From NCBI RefSeq assembly GCF_900241005.1, contig NZ_OEST01000002.1:620001-684000 (forward strand): a DNA stretch of 64,000 bases, in the 5' to 3' direction. This document shows, one piece after another, positions 44,800-52,967 of this stretch (position 1 is the first letter of the stretch; each line of letters starts with the position of its first letter). Below the pieces are notes generated by a model. The model saw nothing but the letters and a program-made list of their open reading frames with translations, had not been told where the DNA came from and did not search any database. A program made the translations under genes and the position numbers. This stretch comes from Bacteroides cutis (lineage in GTDB: Bacteria; Bacteroidota; Bacteroidia; Bacteroidales; Bacteroidaceae).

Positions 44800-44815
44800 T
44801 GGCATAAGATTTGCA
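44800..44815 (+). promoter_or_regulatory. sigma-54-like promoter of the hsp20 gene
   Basis: TGGCATAAGATTTGCA has GG at 44801-44802 and GC at 44813-44814, the exact sigma-54 -24/-12 spacing. Upstream, repeated GTCA/TGAC half-sites occur, including TTGTCA (44731) and the small palindrome TGAC-AATTA-GTCA (44766-44778). No TAnnTTTG element is near the gene. Confidence 0.6.
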
Positions 44816-44941
44816 AAGTAGTTAGTGAGCAACGGTTTAGATACCGGATGGTAAGAATTTAAAAAACGATACCTGAAGATATCAAACCGAGCTCAAAGCT
44901 AAACTGAATGTATAACTTTAAAAAAATAGGAGACTATGATT

Positions 44942-45382
44942 ATGATGCCTGTAAGAAGATCTCAGAATTGGTTACCAAGTATCTTTAACGATTTCTTTGA
45001 TAATGACTGGATGGTAAAAGCTAATGCAACTGCTCCTGCCATCAATGTATTTGAAACTGAAAAAGAATACAAAGTAGAATTAGCTGCCCCTGGTATGACA
45101 AAAGAAGATTTCAACGTTCATATCGATGAAGAAAACAACCTTGTTATCAGCATGGAAAAGAAAACGGACAACAAGGAAGATAACAAAGATGAAAAGAAAG
45201 AAGGTCGCTATCTGCGTCGTGAGTTTTCATACTCTAAATTCCAACAGACTATGATTCTTCCTGAAGATGTCGATAAGGACAAGATTTCAGCTAGTGTAGA
45301 AAACGGCGTGTTGAACATCAACCTGCCAAAATTCACCGAACAGGAAAAGGAAAGAAGTAAAAAATTCATTGACGTAAAATAA
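44942..45382 (+). CDS. Hsp20/alpha-crystallin small heat-shock protein
   Basis: This ATP-independent chaperone holds unfolded proteins. It has 146 aa: a short N-terminal arm (PVRRSQNWLPSIFNDFFDNDW), the alpha-crystallin domain from NVFETEKEYKVELAAPGMTKEDFNVHIDEE to VENGVLNINLPK, and a charged KKTDNKEDNKDEKKEG loop in the middle. There are three ATGs at 44936, 44942 and 44945. The AGGAG at 44928-44932 is 3, 9 and 12 nt away from them respectively, which favours 44942. This is one of the few clear Shine-Dalgarno sequences in the window, suggesting strong translation. Confidence 0.93.
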   Translation: MMPVRRSQNWLPSIFNDFFDNDWMVKANATAPAINVFETEKEYKVELAAPGMTKEDFNVHIDEENNLVISMEKKTDNKEDNKDEKKEGRYLRREFSYSKFQQTMILPEDVDKDKISASVENGVLNINLPKFTEQEKERSKKFIDVK

Positions 45383-45455
45383 GATAATCGACAATTAATA
45401 AAATGGAAAGTAAGTAAACGAATGGAAGATTATTTATAAAATAAATGCCTGAACA

Positions 45456-45556
45456 CTTGACATCACCTTCGTGATGTTGTATATTTGTAAGGTGAATTTA
45501 TAGATACTTCAATTTTAAATTAAGATAAACGGAGAGGCATTGCTTCTCCGTTTTTT
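45456..45556 (+). ncRNA. candidate small RNA gene (about 62 nt) with operator-like hairpin
   Basis: A promoter (CTTG 45456-45459, 20-bp spacer, -7 TATATTTG 45480-45487) is followed by a short non-coding stretch. A terminator comes next: AAACGGAGA (45527-45535) with TCTCCGTTT (45545-45553) and a T6 run. The promoter spacer holds a perfect hairpin or palindrome, ACATCAC-CTTC-GTGATGT (45460-45477), where a repressor could bind; that hairpin could instead end the hsp20 mRNA. The predicted RNA runs from about 45494 to 45556. Confidence 0.5.
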
Positions 45557-45790
45557 GTTTCCCTCTATTCTTATCTGTTTGAAATGACGCACGCTTGCAG
45601 GGCAAACGACACAAGTTTACTCCCCAAATGCCACACCTTAACGGACAAAACACCTGTGGTTTGCGATGAAAATGCCTGTGGTTTCGGCAATTATCCTTGA
45701 TGTTTACGAAGCTAAAGTACATGGTTACGGATACAATGTTCAACATTAGCAAATGGTGCATTCAGAGTGAGCGAACCGGATGTCATTGGA
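45557..45790. other. intergenic, nothing firmly recognised
   Basis: This spacer lies between the candidate small RNA and the acyltransferase terminator. CCTGTGGTTT occurs twice (near 45651 and 45683). There is no convincing gene. Confidence 0.4.
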
Positions 45791-45792
45791 AT

Positions 45793-45818
45793 AAAAACGG
45801 GGAACTTGAGTCCCCCGT
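45793..45818 (-). terminator. terminator of the acyltransferase gene
   Basis: On the minus strand ACGGGG/CCCCGT arms (45813-45818 with 45797-45802) are followed by a T5 run (complement of 45793-45797). It lies 60 nt after the acyltransferase stop. Confidence 0.6.
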
Positions 45819-45877
45819 CCGTTAAACTTGCATAAATCTGCTATTGACAAAAAAGAAGATTTTCAAAGGAAAACAAC

Positions 45878-47017
45878 TTAATCTTCCTTTTTCCCTTTCA
45901 GGAAATGGTCTGTCAACCATTTACGTACCGGCTCGTCGTAGAGTTTCAAGCAGAGATAAGCCAACACGAATGCACCTACGAAAGTCAATATCATATAAGG
46001 AATACCTTCCACCATCGTTGCATTATTGTTACATACCCACGCAGTATAAGTATATACCAACGGATAATGAGTGATATATACCGGATAGGATATATCTCCC
46101 AGAAATTTACACACAGCAGTAGAACGCTTGCCCGTAACCTTACCTCCCGCTCCCATTGAAACAATAACCGGAAAGATAAAAAGAATGCAGATTGCTTCAT
46201 AAAGCCCATTCATCCAAAACCCCTCTTCACCACCGATACGGGGAATAGAAAGAACCACAACAATCATCAGACTGCACCACCAGAAAGCGCGTTTCTCCGT
46301 ACGAATTAACCATCCCAAACGAGATAAGAGCAATCCACCGAAAAAAGGATACATCAACCGAACCATCCCTACATATTGTTGCTCCCAGTTCAAAGCCCAT
46401 CCTCCTACAATATCGCCTGCCGGAGCAGTCAGGCAAAGATGCACCGTAAAGCAACCGGCAACAAATACCAAGATAGACAAAGCTACTTTATTGAACTTAC
46501 GGATAAACAACCCATATAGAATATTACCGATATACTCATAGTAGAGCGACCATGCCGGACCATTGAGCGGATGCATTTCCGTCCAGCCACGTACATCCCA
46601 TTTCAACGGAAGAGGCAATAACGTGCAGCCCAGTAGCATAATCAGCAACACTGTGCCAACAGGAGTATTCTCAATAGCCGGAAAACAGGATGACTTTTGA
46701 AAATAGAAAAAAGCCGCCCCTACGATACTGCCTATAATCACCATCGGTTGCAGGCGGATAATACGCCGTTTAAAGAAAGTCCCTACCGACATCCGGTTCC
46801 AACGGTCATCATAAGCATAACCGATAACGAAGCCCGAAAGCATAAAAAAGAAATCGACTGCCAAGTATCCGTGATTGATAAACTGTTCCAAGTGATTGCC
46901 GCCCGAGTGTGCTTCTAAAAGGTGAAAAGCAACAACCATTACAGCAGCTACGCCACGAAGCCCGTCGAGTATCTCATAATGCGGTTTCGAAGGAAGATAA
47001 GAGTTCTGTGTATTCAT
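45878..47017 (-). CDS. acyltransferase 3 family membrane protein (OafA/YrhL-like)
   Basis: The 379-aa integral membrane protein has about ten predicted spans. The family signature is at the N-terminus: LDGLRGVAAVMVVAFHLLEAH with the catalytic His, and GYLAVDFFFMLSGFVIGYAY. Such enzymes O-acylate sugars of surface polysaccharides or peptidoglycan; the acceptor is unknown. A lysine-rich tail (FLKGKKED) ends the protein. The gene is monocistronic, with a -7-like TATCTTTA at 47048-47055, and divergent from the RND efflux operon. Confidence 0.92.
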   Translation of the reverse strand: MNTQNSYLPSKPHYEILDGLRGVAAVMVVAFHLLEAHSGGNHLEQFINHGYLAVDFFFMLSGFVIGYAYDDRWNRMSVGTFFKRRIIRLQPMVIIGSIVGAAFFYFQKSSCFPAIENTPVGTVLLIMLLGCTLLPLPLKWDVRGWTEMHPLNGPAWSLYYEYIGNILYGLFIRKFNKVALSILVFVAGCFTVHLCLTAPAGDIVGGWALNWEQQYVGMVRLMYPFFGGLLLSRLGWLIRTEKRAFWWCSLMIVVVLSIPRIGGEEGFWMNGLYEAICILFIFPVIVSMGAGGKVTGKRSTAVCKFLGDISYPVYITHYPLVYTYTAWVCNNNATMVEGIPYMILTFVGAFVLAYLCLKLYDEPVRKWLTDHFLKGKKED

Positions 47018-47047
47018 TGAGGTATAAGATGTTCATAAATTTGCCCG

Positions 47048-47055
47048 TAAAGATA
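47048..47055 (-). promoter_or_regulatory. -7-like element of the acyltransferase gene
   Basis: TATCTTTA on the minus strand is one base off consensus and lies 30 nt before the start codon at 47017. Confidence 0.4.
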
Positions 47056-47249
47056 ATAAAAAACGATAAGGTAATAAGATAGTAATATGATAAATAAACA
47101 ATAGTGGAAAAGTAAATTTGAGCAAAACTAAACATTATCGTGGTTTTAAGATGCCTCATGTACAAAAAAACAGTCTGTTTTTCTGGAAAATGTCATAAAC
47201 AGAACATTTAATAATGCATATAAACCTTTTCTATATACGAGATGCTGAC

Positions 47250-47257
47250 TAATTTTG
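47250..47257 (+). promoter_or_regulatory. -7 element of the RND efflux operon
   Basis: TAATTTTG lies 26 nt before the adaptor start. The -33 element is poor (CTTTTC near 47226). No obvious operator is seen, and no regulator gene is adjacent. Confidence 0.45.
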
Positions 47258-47283
47258 TCCAAAAACTAAATATACTATAGATT

Positions 47284-48351
47284 ATGAAACGAATTTATTG
47301 GATTTTAGCAAGCATTTCCCTGTACTCGCTCATATCTTGTACCAACGGTAGAAAAGATGCGAAAGAATGCCAGACAGTAAAAATAGATACAATTATTTTC
47401 GCCGGAGGGCAAACCCACCTGCAATATCCCGGAAAGGTAAAAGCGGCGCAGGACATCAGTCTCGCATTCAGGGTAAGTGGAACAATACAGAAAATACACG
47501 TGAAAGATGGCGCCCGCGTACAAGCCGGCCAGTTGCTCGCCGAACTGGACCCAACGGACTACCAAGTACAACTGGATGCCACCGAAGCCGAATACAAGCA
47601 AGTTAAAGCGGAAGCGGAACGCGTAATGGCATTGTACAAAGATAACGGAACCACTCCCAGTACCAACGACAAGGCTGTATATGGACTGAAACAAATCACT
47701 GCCAAATACCAGCATCACAAAGACCAGTTATACTACACCCGCCTTTATGCACCCTTCAACGGCTATATACAGAAACGTCTATTCGAGACACACGAAACGA
47801 TAGGCGCCGGAATGCCTGTCCTGTCCATGATTAGCAGCAGTACCCCGGAAATTGAGATAAACCTTCCGGCAGCCGAATATATCCGGCGAGAACAGTTCAA
47901 CCAATATCATTGTACATTCGACATTTATCCGGGAAAGACTTACCGGCTGACCCCAATCAGTATCACTCCCAAAGCCAACGCAAATCAATTGTATACCATG
48001 CGTCTGCAACTGATTGCGGATGACCGGCCCATTCCCTCTCCGGGTATGAATACAATGGTCACCATTCATTACGACAATAACAGTCCACACTGTTTGTCCG
48101 TACCCGGCAGTGCCATATTACATAAAGACGGAAAGACCTGTGTCTTTGTTTACAACCCCTCCAACAACAAAGTAAACAACCGTGAAGTGAGCGTTGTACG
48201 CCTGCTGAGCAACGGACGCAGTATCATTACCTCCGATGAGCTGAAACCCGGAGAATTGGTGGTATCCGCAGGAATACATCACATAAAAGACGGAGAAACC
48301 GTAAAACCCCTACCCAACACCAGTAAAACAAATATCGGAGGACTGCTGTAA
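47284..48351 (+). CDS. RND efflux periplasmic adaptor lipoprotein
   Basis: The 355-aa membrane-fusion protein has a lipobox-type signal (LYSLISC, Cys19), the lipoyl half-motifs DISLAFRVSGTIQKIHVKDGARVQAGQLLAELD and RLYAPFNGYIQKRLF, a short coiled-coil hairpin between (EAEYKQVKAEAERVMAL), and a beta-barrel and proximal domain to the C-terminus. It bridges the inner-membrane pump and the outer-membrane channel. It is the first of three genes, with the pump gene starting 30 nt downstream. Confidence 0.93.
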   Translation: MKRIYWILASISLYSLISCTNGRKDAKECQTVKIDTIIFAGGQTHLQYPGKVKAAQDISLAFRVSGTIQKIHVKDGARVQAGQLLAELDPTDYQVQLDATEAEYKQVKAEAERVMALYKDNGTTPSTNDKAVYGLKQITAKYQHHKDQLYYTRLYAPFNGYIQKRLFETHETIGAGMPVLSMISSSTPEIEINLPAAEYIRREQFNQYHCTFDIYPGKTYRLTPISITPKANANQLYTMRLQLIADDRPIPSPGMNTMVTIHYDNNSPHCLSVPGSAILHKDGKTCVFVYNPSNNKVNNREVSVVRLLSNGRSIITSDELKPGELVVSAGIHHIKDGETVKPLPNTSKTNIGGLL

Positions 48352-48381
48352 CATGGAATTACATCTTAAAAAATCAGTAAT

Positions 48382-51300
48382 ATGGATATAAGTAAATGGG
48401 CATTCAAGAACCGTAACCTGGTTTATTTCCTGGTGTCTGTATTGTTTGTCGGCGGAGTTCTTTCTTGCTATCAGATGAGCAAATTGGAAGATCCGGAAAT
48501 AAAGGTGAAGCTCGCTATGGTGGTAACCACCTATCCGGGAGCCTCTGCCCACCAGGTAGAATTGGAAGTGACGGATGTACTGGAAAAGAGCATCCGCAGC
48601 ATGGGAAATATAGACAATGTGGAAAGCTACTCATACAATGACCTTTCCCTGATACAAATAGAGCTGACTACTACCACCCAGGATGAAGAAGTGGAGCAAT
48701 GCTGGGACATGTTGCGCCGCAAGGTAAACGATGCCTGCACCCTCTTACCCGACGGGGCAAGCACACCGATTGTCAAGGATGATTTCGGCAACGTGTACGG
48801 CATGTTCTATGCTTTGACGGGTGACGGGCTGTCCGACCGCGAACTGTCTGACTACGCCGAACTCATCAAACGTGAAATCAGCGATATGGAAGGTGTAGAC
48901 CGGGTGGAGTTGTACGGCAAACGCCCCGAATGCATCAATATTTCCCTGTTGCAAGACCGCATGGCAAACCTCGGTGTGAAGCCAGCCGAAGTCCTCGCCA
49001 CTATGAACGGACAAAACAAAACCACATACAGCGGTTACTACGATAACGGAGATAACCGTATCCGCGTGACCGTCAGTGATAAGTTCAGGACGGTAGAGGA
49101 CATAGGCAACATGCTGATACAAGGACATGACAACGACCAGCTCCGCATACGCGACATCGCCCGAATAGAGAAAGGATACGAAAAGCCTACCCGCAACGAA
49201 CTGTTCTTTGACAGCGAGCGGGCACAGGGAATCCTTATCGCAGCATCCAGTGGTTCGGACATCGTGAAAGTAGGCGTCGCCGTAGAAAAGAAATTGGCAC
49301 AGTTGAAAGAAAGTAGTCTGCCCGCAGGTGTAGAATACCACAAAGTATTCTATCAACCGGAACGCGTAGGGGCATCTTTAGGTACTTTCGTCATCAATTT
49401 GTTGGAGTCTGTCATCATTGTCGTAGTGATCCTGATGCTGGCAATGGGGTTCAAGAGCGGAGTCATTATCGGAGTCAGCCTGATTGTCACCGTCTTCGGC
49501 TCGTTCCTGTTCCTGCAAACGGCAGGCGGAACCATGCAACGCGTATCATTGGCCGCATTCGTACTGGCAATGGGTATGCTGGTAGATAATGCCATTGTTA
49601 TTATAGACGGCATATTGGTAGACCTGAAAGCCGGCAAAAACCGTATGGAAGCAATGACAGCTATCGGCCGCCAGACAGCGATGCCCCTACTGGGCGCTAC
49701 ACTGATAGCTATTATCGCCTTCCTGCCTATATTTATGTCACCGGATACGGCAGGTGTCTACACCCGCGATCTATTCATCGTACTGGCAGTCTCTTTGCTG
49801 TTGAGCTGGGTGTTGGCATTGGTGCACGTGCCACTAATGGCAAACAGCAGGTTACATCCCACCGTCGAAACCAGCGCCACCGGAAAACGTGAATACAAAG
49901 GACATACATACGCCCTATTACGTACCGCCCTACACTTCGGACTGGCACACCGCTGGAGTTTCGTACTGGCAATGGTCGTCCTGTTGGGACTTTCCATTTT
50001 CGGCTACGGATATATGCGGCAAGGCTTCTTCCCCGATATGGTGTACGACCAGCTCTATATGGAGTACAAACTGTCCGAAGGCAGTAATTCCACGCGAGTG
50101 GCGCAGGATTTAAAAGAAATAGAGGATTATCTGAGAACCCGCAAGGAAATCACCCACATCACCACTTCAATCGGCGGTACACCGGGGCGGTATAATCTGG
50201 TACGCAGCATTGCCAACCCCTCTCTCTCCTACGGCGAACTGATTATAGACTTTATTTCCCCGAAGGACCTGGTAAAGAATATGGATGAGATACAAAATTA
50301 TCTGACAGAACGCTATCCCAATGCTTACATCAAATTGAAACGCTATAACCTGATGTTCAAGAAGTATCCTATCGAGGTACAATTCATGGGACCGGATCCT
50401 GCCGTACTACACCAGTTGGCCGACAGCGTACAAAGTATTATGGAGAATACCCCTGAAGTCTGCCTCATCACTACCGACTGGGAACCGCAGATACCCGTAC
50501 TTTCCATAGAATACGACCAAGCCGCCGCCCGCGCGCTGGGCCTGAGCCGCAACGATGTAAGCATGTCCCTGCTCTCTGTCAACGGTGGCATACCCATCGG
50601 TTCTTTTTACGAGGGCATACATCGCGACAATATCTATCTGAAATGTCTGGACGAGAAAGGGCAACCGATAGAAGATCTCGGTAACACACAGGTATTCTCA
50701 TCACTTCCTTCGTTGAACGGATTGTTGAATGAGGAAACCATGGTAAAGTTGAAAGCCGGTACCTTGAGTAAGGAAGAACTGGTGGAAAGCCTGATGGGAA
50801 GTACCCCACTGAAACAAATCAGCAAAAGCATCGATATCCGTTGGGAGGATCCCGTAGTGCCACGTTACAACGGGCAACGTAGCCAACGTATACAGTGTTC
50901 TCCCGCTCCCGGCATAGAAACCGAGAAAGCACGGCAGACCATTGCCCGAAAAGTAGAGCAGATAGAACTACCCGACGGTTATACCCTGCATTGGCAAGGA
51001 GAAAAAAATGCGAGCGACCAGTCCATGAAATACCTGTTCAAGAATTTTCCACTAGCCATTATCCTGATGATTGCCATTCTGATTATGTTGTTCAAGGACT
51101 ACCGTAAACCAGCCATCATTTTCTGTTGTCTTCCCATGATTCTTGTAGGAGTAGTGGCAGTGATGCTGCTTACAGGCAAGACGTTCAACTTTGTAGCAAT
51201 TGTAGGTACACTGGGACTGATAGGTATGCTTATCAAGAATGGCATTGTGTTAATGGATGAAATCACCCTGCAACTCAATCAGGGAATAGAACCGATTACA

Positions 51301-51507
51301 GCATTAGTTGACAGTGCCCAGAGCCGACTACGTCCAGTTACTATGGCAGCGTTAACCACTATTCTAGGTATGATACCGTTACTACCTGATGCCATGTTCG
51401 GTTCATTGGCAGCTTCCATTATGGGTGGCCTGACATTCGGCACATTGATAACTCTCCTCTTTATTCCTATCCTGTATGCATTATTCTTTCACATAAAAAA
51501 CGAATAA
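48382..51507 (+). CDS. RND efflux pump, inner-membrane permease
   Basis: The 1041-aa AcrB-like pump has 12 predicted spans and two large periplasmic domains. Its N-terminus (ISKWAFKNRNLVYFLVSVLFVGG) and LEDPEIKVKLAMVVTTYPGASAHQVELEVTDVLEKSIRS are typical. The TM4 proton-relay region AFVLAMGMLVDNAIVIIDGI carries the usual Asp. It exports hydrophobic compounds using proton flux; the substrates are unknown. The TolC gene starts 2 nt after its stop, so the three genes form one operon. Confidence 0.95.
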   Translation: MDISKWAFKNRNLVYFLVSVLFVGGVLSCYQMSKLEDPEIKVKLAMVVTTYPGASAHQVELEVTDVLEKSIRSMGNIDNVESYSYNDLSLIQIELTTTTQDEEVEQCWDMLRRKVNDACTLLPDGASTPIVKDDFGNVYGMFYALTGDGLSDRELSDYAELIKREISDMEGVDRVELYGKRPECINISLLQDRMANLGVKPAEVLATMNGQNKTTYSGYYDNGDNRIRVTVSDKFRTVEDIGNMLIQGHDNDQLRIRDIARIEKGYEKPTRNELFFDSERAQGILIAASSGSDIVKVGVAVEKKLAQLKESSLPAGVEYHKVFYQPERVGASLGTFVINLLESVIIVVVILMLAMGFKSGVIIGVSLIVTVFGSFLFLQTAGGTMQRVSLAAFVLAMGMLVDNAIVIIDGILVDLKAGKNRMEAMTAIGRQTAMPLLGATLIAIIAFLPIFMSPDTAGVYTRDLFIVLAVSLLLSWVLALVHVPLMANSRLHPTVETSATGKREYKGHTYALLRTALHFGLAHRWSFVLAMVVLLGLSIFGYGYMRQGFFPDMVYDQLYMEYKLSEGSNSTRVAQDLKEIEDYLRTRKEITHITTSIGGTPGRYNLVRSIANPSLSYGELIIDFISPKDLVKNMDEIQNYLTERYPNAYIKLKRYNLMFKKYPIEVQFMGPDPAVLHQLADSVQSIMENTPEVCLITTDWEPQIPVLSIEYDQAAARALGLSRNDVSMSLLSVNGGIPIGSFYEGIHRDNIYLKCLDEKGQPIEDLGNTQVFSSLPSLNGLLNEETMVKLKAGTLSKEELVESLMGSTPLKQISKSIDIRWEDPVVPRYNGQRSQRIQCSPAPGIETEKARQTIARKVEQIELPDGYTLHWQGEKNASDQSMKYLFKNFPLAIILMIAILIMLFKDYRKPAIIFCCLPMILVGVVAVMLLTGKTFNFVAIVGTLGLIGMLIKNGIVLMDEITLQLNQGIEPITALVDSAQSRLRPVTMAALTTILGMIPLLPDAMFGSLAASIMGGLTFGTLITLLFIPILYALFFHIKNE

Positions 51508-51509
51508 CA

Positions 51510-52868
51510 ATGAAAAAGGAAATAATTATCCTCACTACCCTATTCTTCTCTGTCAGCATCTCTGCCCAAGAAACCCTGACTCTGGAACAATGCAGAGAAA
51601 TGGCACTGAAATATAATAAAGAAATGGCTATTTCGGTCAAGCAAACGGAGGGCGCACAGTATACCGTAAAAAGTTACAAAGGAAACTTTTTCCCAAACTT
51701 CACTCTTAGTGGAACGGGCATTTACAGCACAGCAGATGGTAGCTTAGGTATAGCCGGAGGTAACTTACCTACCTTCCTGCCCGATGCTACGGGACAATTT
51801 CTACCCAACAATGGTTTTGCCTACTTTCCGGGACTGGACCTTAACTATAAAATAGGTATATTATATATGGGAGGTGTACAAGTGGAACAACCACTTTATA
51901 TGGGCGGCAAAGTTCGCGCGGCCTACAAAATGTCTTTATTGGGCAAAGAAATGGCGCAACTGAATGAAACGCTGACAGCATCAGAAGTCATTGTAAAAAC
52001 GGACCAGGCATATGCACAGGTTATCAAAGCCAAAGAGATGAAAAAAGTAGCCCATAAGTATAATGCAGTACTTATAGAATTGATGAAGAATGTAGAAAGT
52101 GCCTACAAACATGGCCTAAAGTCTCAAAATGACGTTCTGAAAGTACAAGTAAAACTGAACGAGAGCGAACTCAACATCCGCAAAACCGATAACGCACTCC
52201 GCTTGGCAACCATGAACCTCTGTCACTACATCGGAAAACCTCTAACAACAAACATATGTATCTCCGACAGTTTTCCCGAAGTAGAACAAGACATCCAGTT
52301 GCAAATATCAGACATCTCTGCCCGCCCCGAATATGCTATACTGAATCAACAAGTAGCTATTGCCAAGCAACAGGTAAAGTTGAACCGTAGCGAACTATTA
52401 CCGCAAATTGGAATAAAAGGTTCATACGACTATATCCATGGTCTGGAAATCAACAATCAAGACCTGTTCGATAAAGGCAGTTTCTCCGTTCTCCTAAATG
52501 TAAGTGTACCTATTTTCCACTTCGGCGAACGGACCAACAAAGTACGTGCAGCCAAAGCCAAACTGGAACAGACGCGCCTTGAACAGGAAAACATGAACGA
52601 ACAGATGTTACTGGAATTGACGCAGGCCGCCAATAATCTGGATGAAGCCCGGTTGGAAAGTTCTATCGCTAAACGTTCCCTACAACAGGCAGAAGAGAAT
52701 ATGAGAGTAAGTCGTAGTCAATATGATGTAGGTTTGGAAACACTATCCGACCATCTGGAAGCACAGGCTATGTGGCAGCAAGCATACGAAAACACAGTAG
52801 ATACTCATTTTCGGTTATACCTGAATTACATTACTTACCTAAAAGCTACAGGGACGTTGCTGAAATGA
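51510..52868 (+). CDS. TolC-family outer-membrane efflux channel
   Basis: The 452-aa protein has a signal peptide (MKKEIIILTTLFFSVSISAQ) and two OEP repeats with long coiled-coil helices (LEQCREMALKYNKEMAIS, VKTDQAYAQVIKAKEMKKVAHKYN; second half KAKLEQTRLEQENMNEQMLLELTQAANNLDEARLES). It forms the exit duct for the RND pump encoded upstream. A bidirectional terminator follows it at 52894-52942. Confidence 0.93.
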   Translation: MKKEIIILTTLFFSVSISAQETLTLEQCREMALKYNKEMAISVKQTEGAQYTVKSYKGNFFPNFTLSGTGIYSTADGSLGIAGGNLPTFLPDATGQFLPNNGFAYFPGLDLNYKIGILYMGGVQVEQPLYMGGKVRAAYKMSLLGKEMAQLNETLTASEVIVKTDQAYAQVIKAKEMKKVAHKYNAVLIELMKNVESAYKHGLKSQNDVLKVQVKLNESELNIRKTDNALRLATMNLCHYIGKPLTTNICISDSFPEVEQDIQLQISDISARPEYAILNQQVAIAKQQVKLNRSELLPQIGIKGSYDYIHGLEINNQDLFDKGSFSVLLNVSVPIFHFGERTNKVRAAKAKLEQTRLEQENMNEQMLLELTQAANNLDEARLESSIAKRSLQQAEENMRVSRSQYDVGLETLSDHLEAQAMWQQAYENTVDTHFRLYLNYITYLKATGTLLK

Positions 52869-52893
52869 CAGTCATATATTGAAACTATATAAT

Positions 52894-52942
52894 AAACGAG
52901 GGGTCTGAAAACTTTTAATGTATTCAGACAACCTCGTTTTTG
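52894..52942. terminator. bidirectional terminator between tolC-like gene and carB
   Basis: AAACGAGG (52894-52901) pairs with CCTCGTTT (52932-52939), and inside this GTCTGAA (52903-52909) pairs with TTCAGAC (52923-52929). The T-run TTTTT follows on the plus side, and the opposite arm begins with an A run. The hairpin lies between convergent genes. Confidence 0.85.
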
Positions 52943-52967
52943 TTTACAAATACTGTTTCAAGTACTT

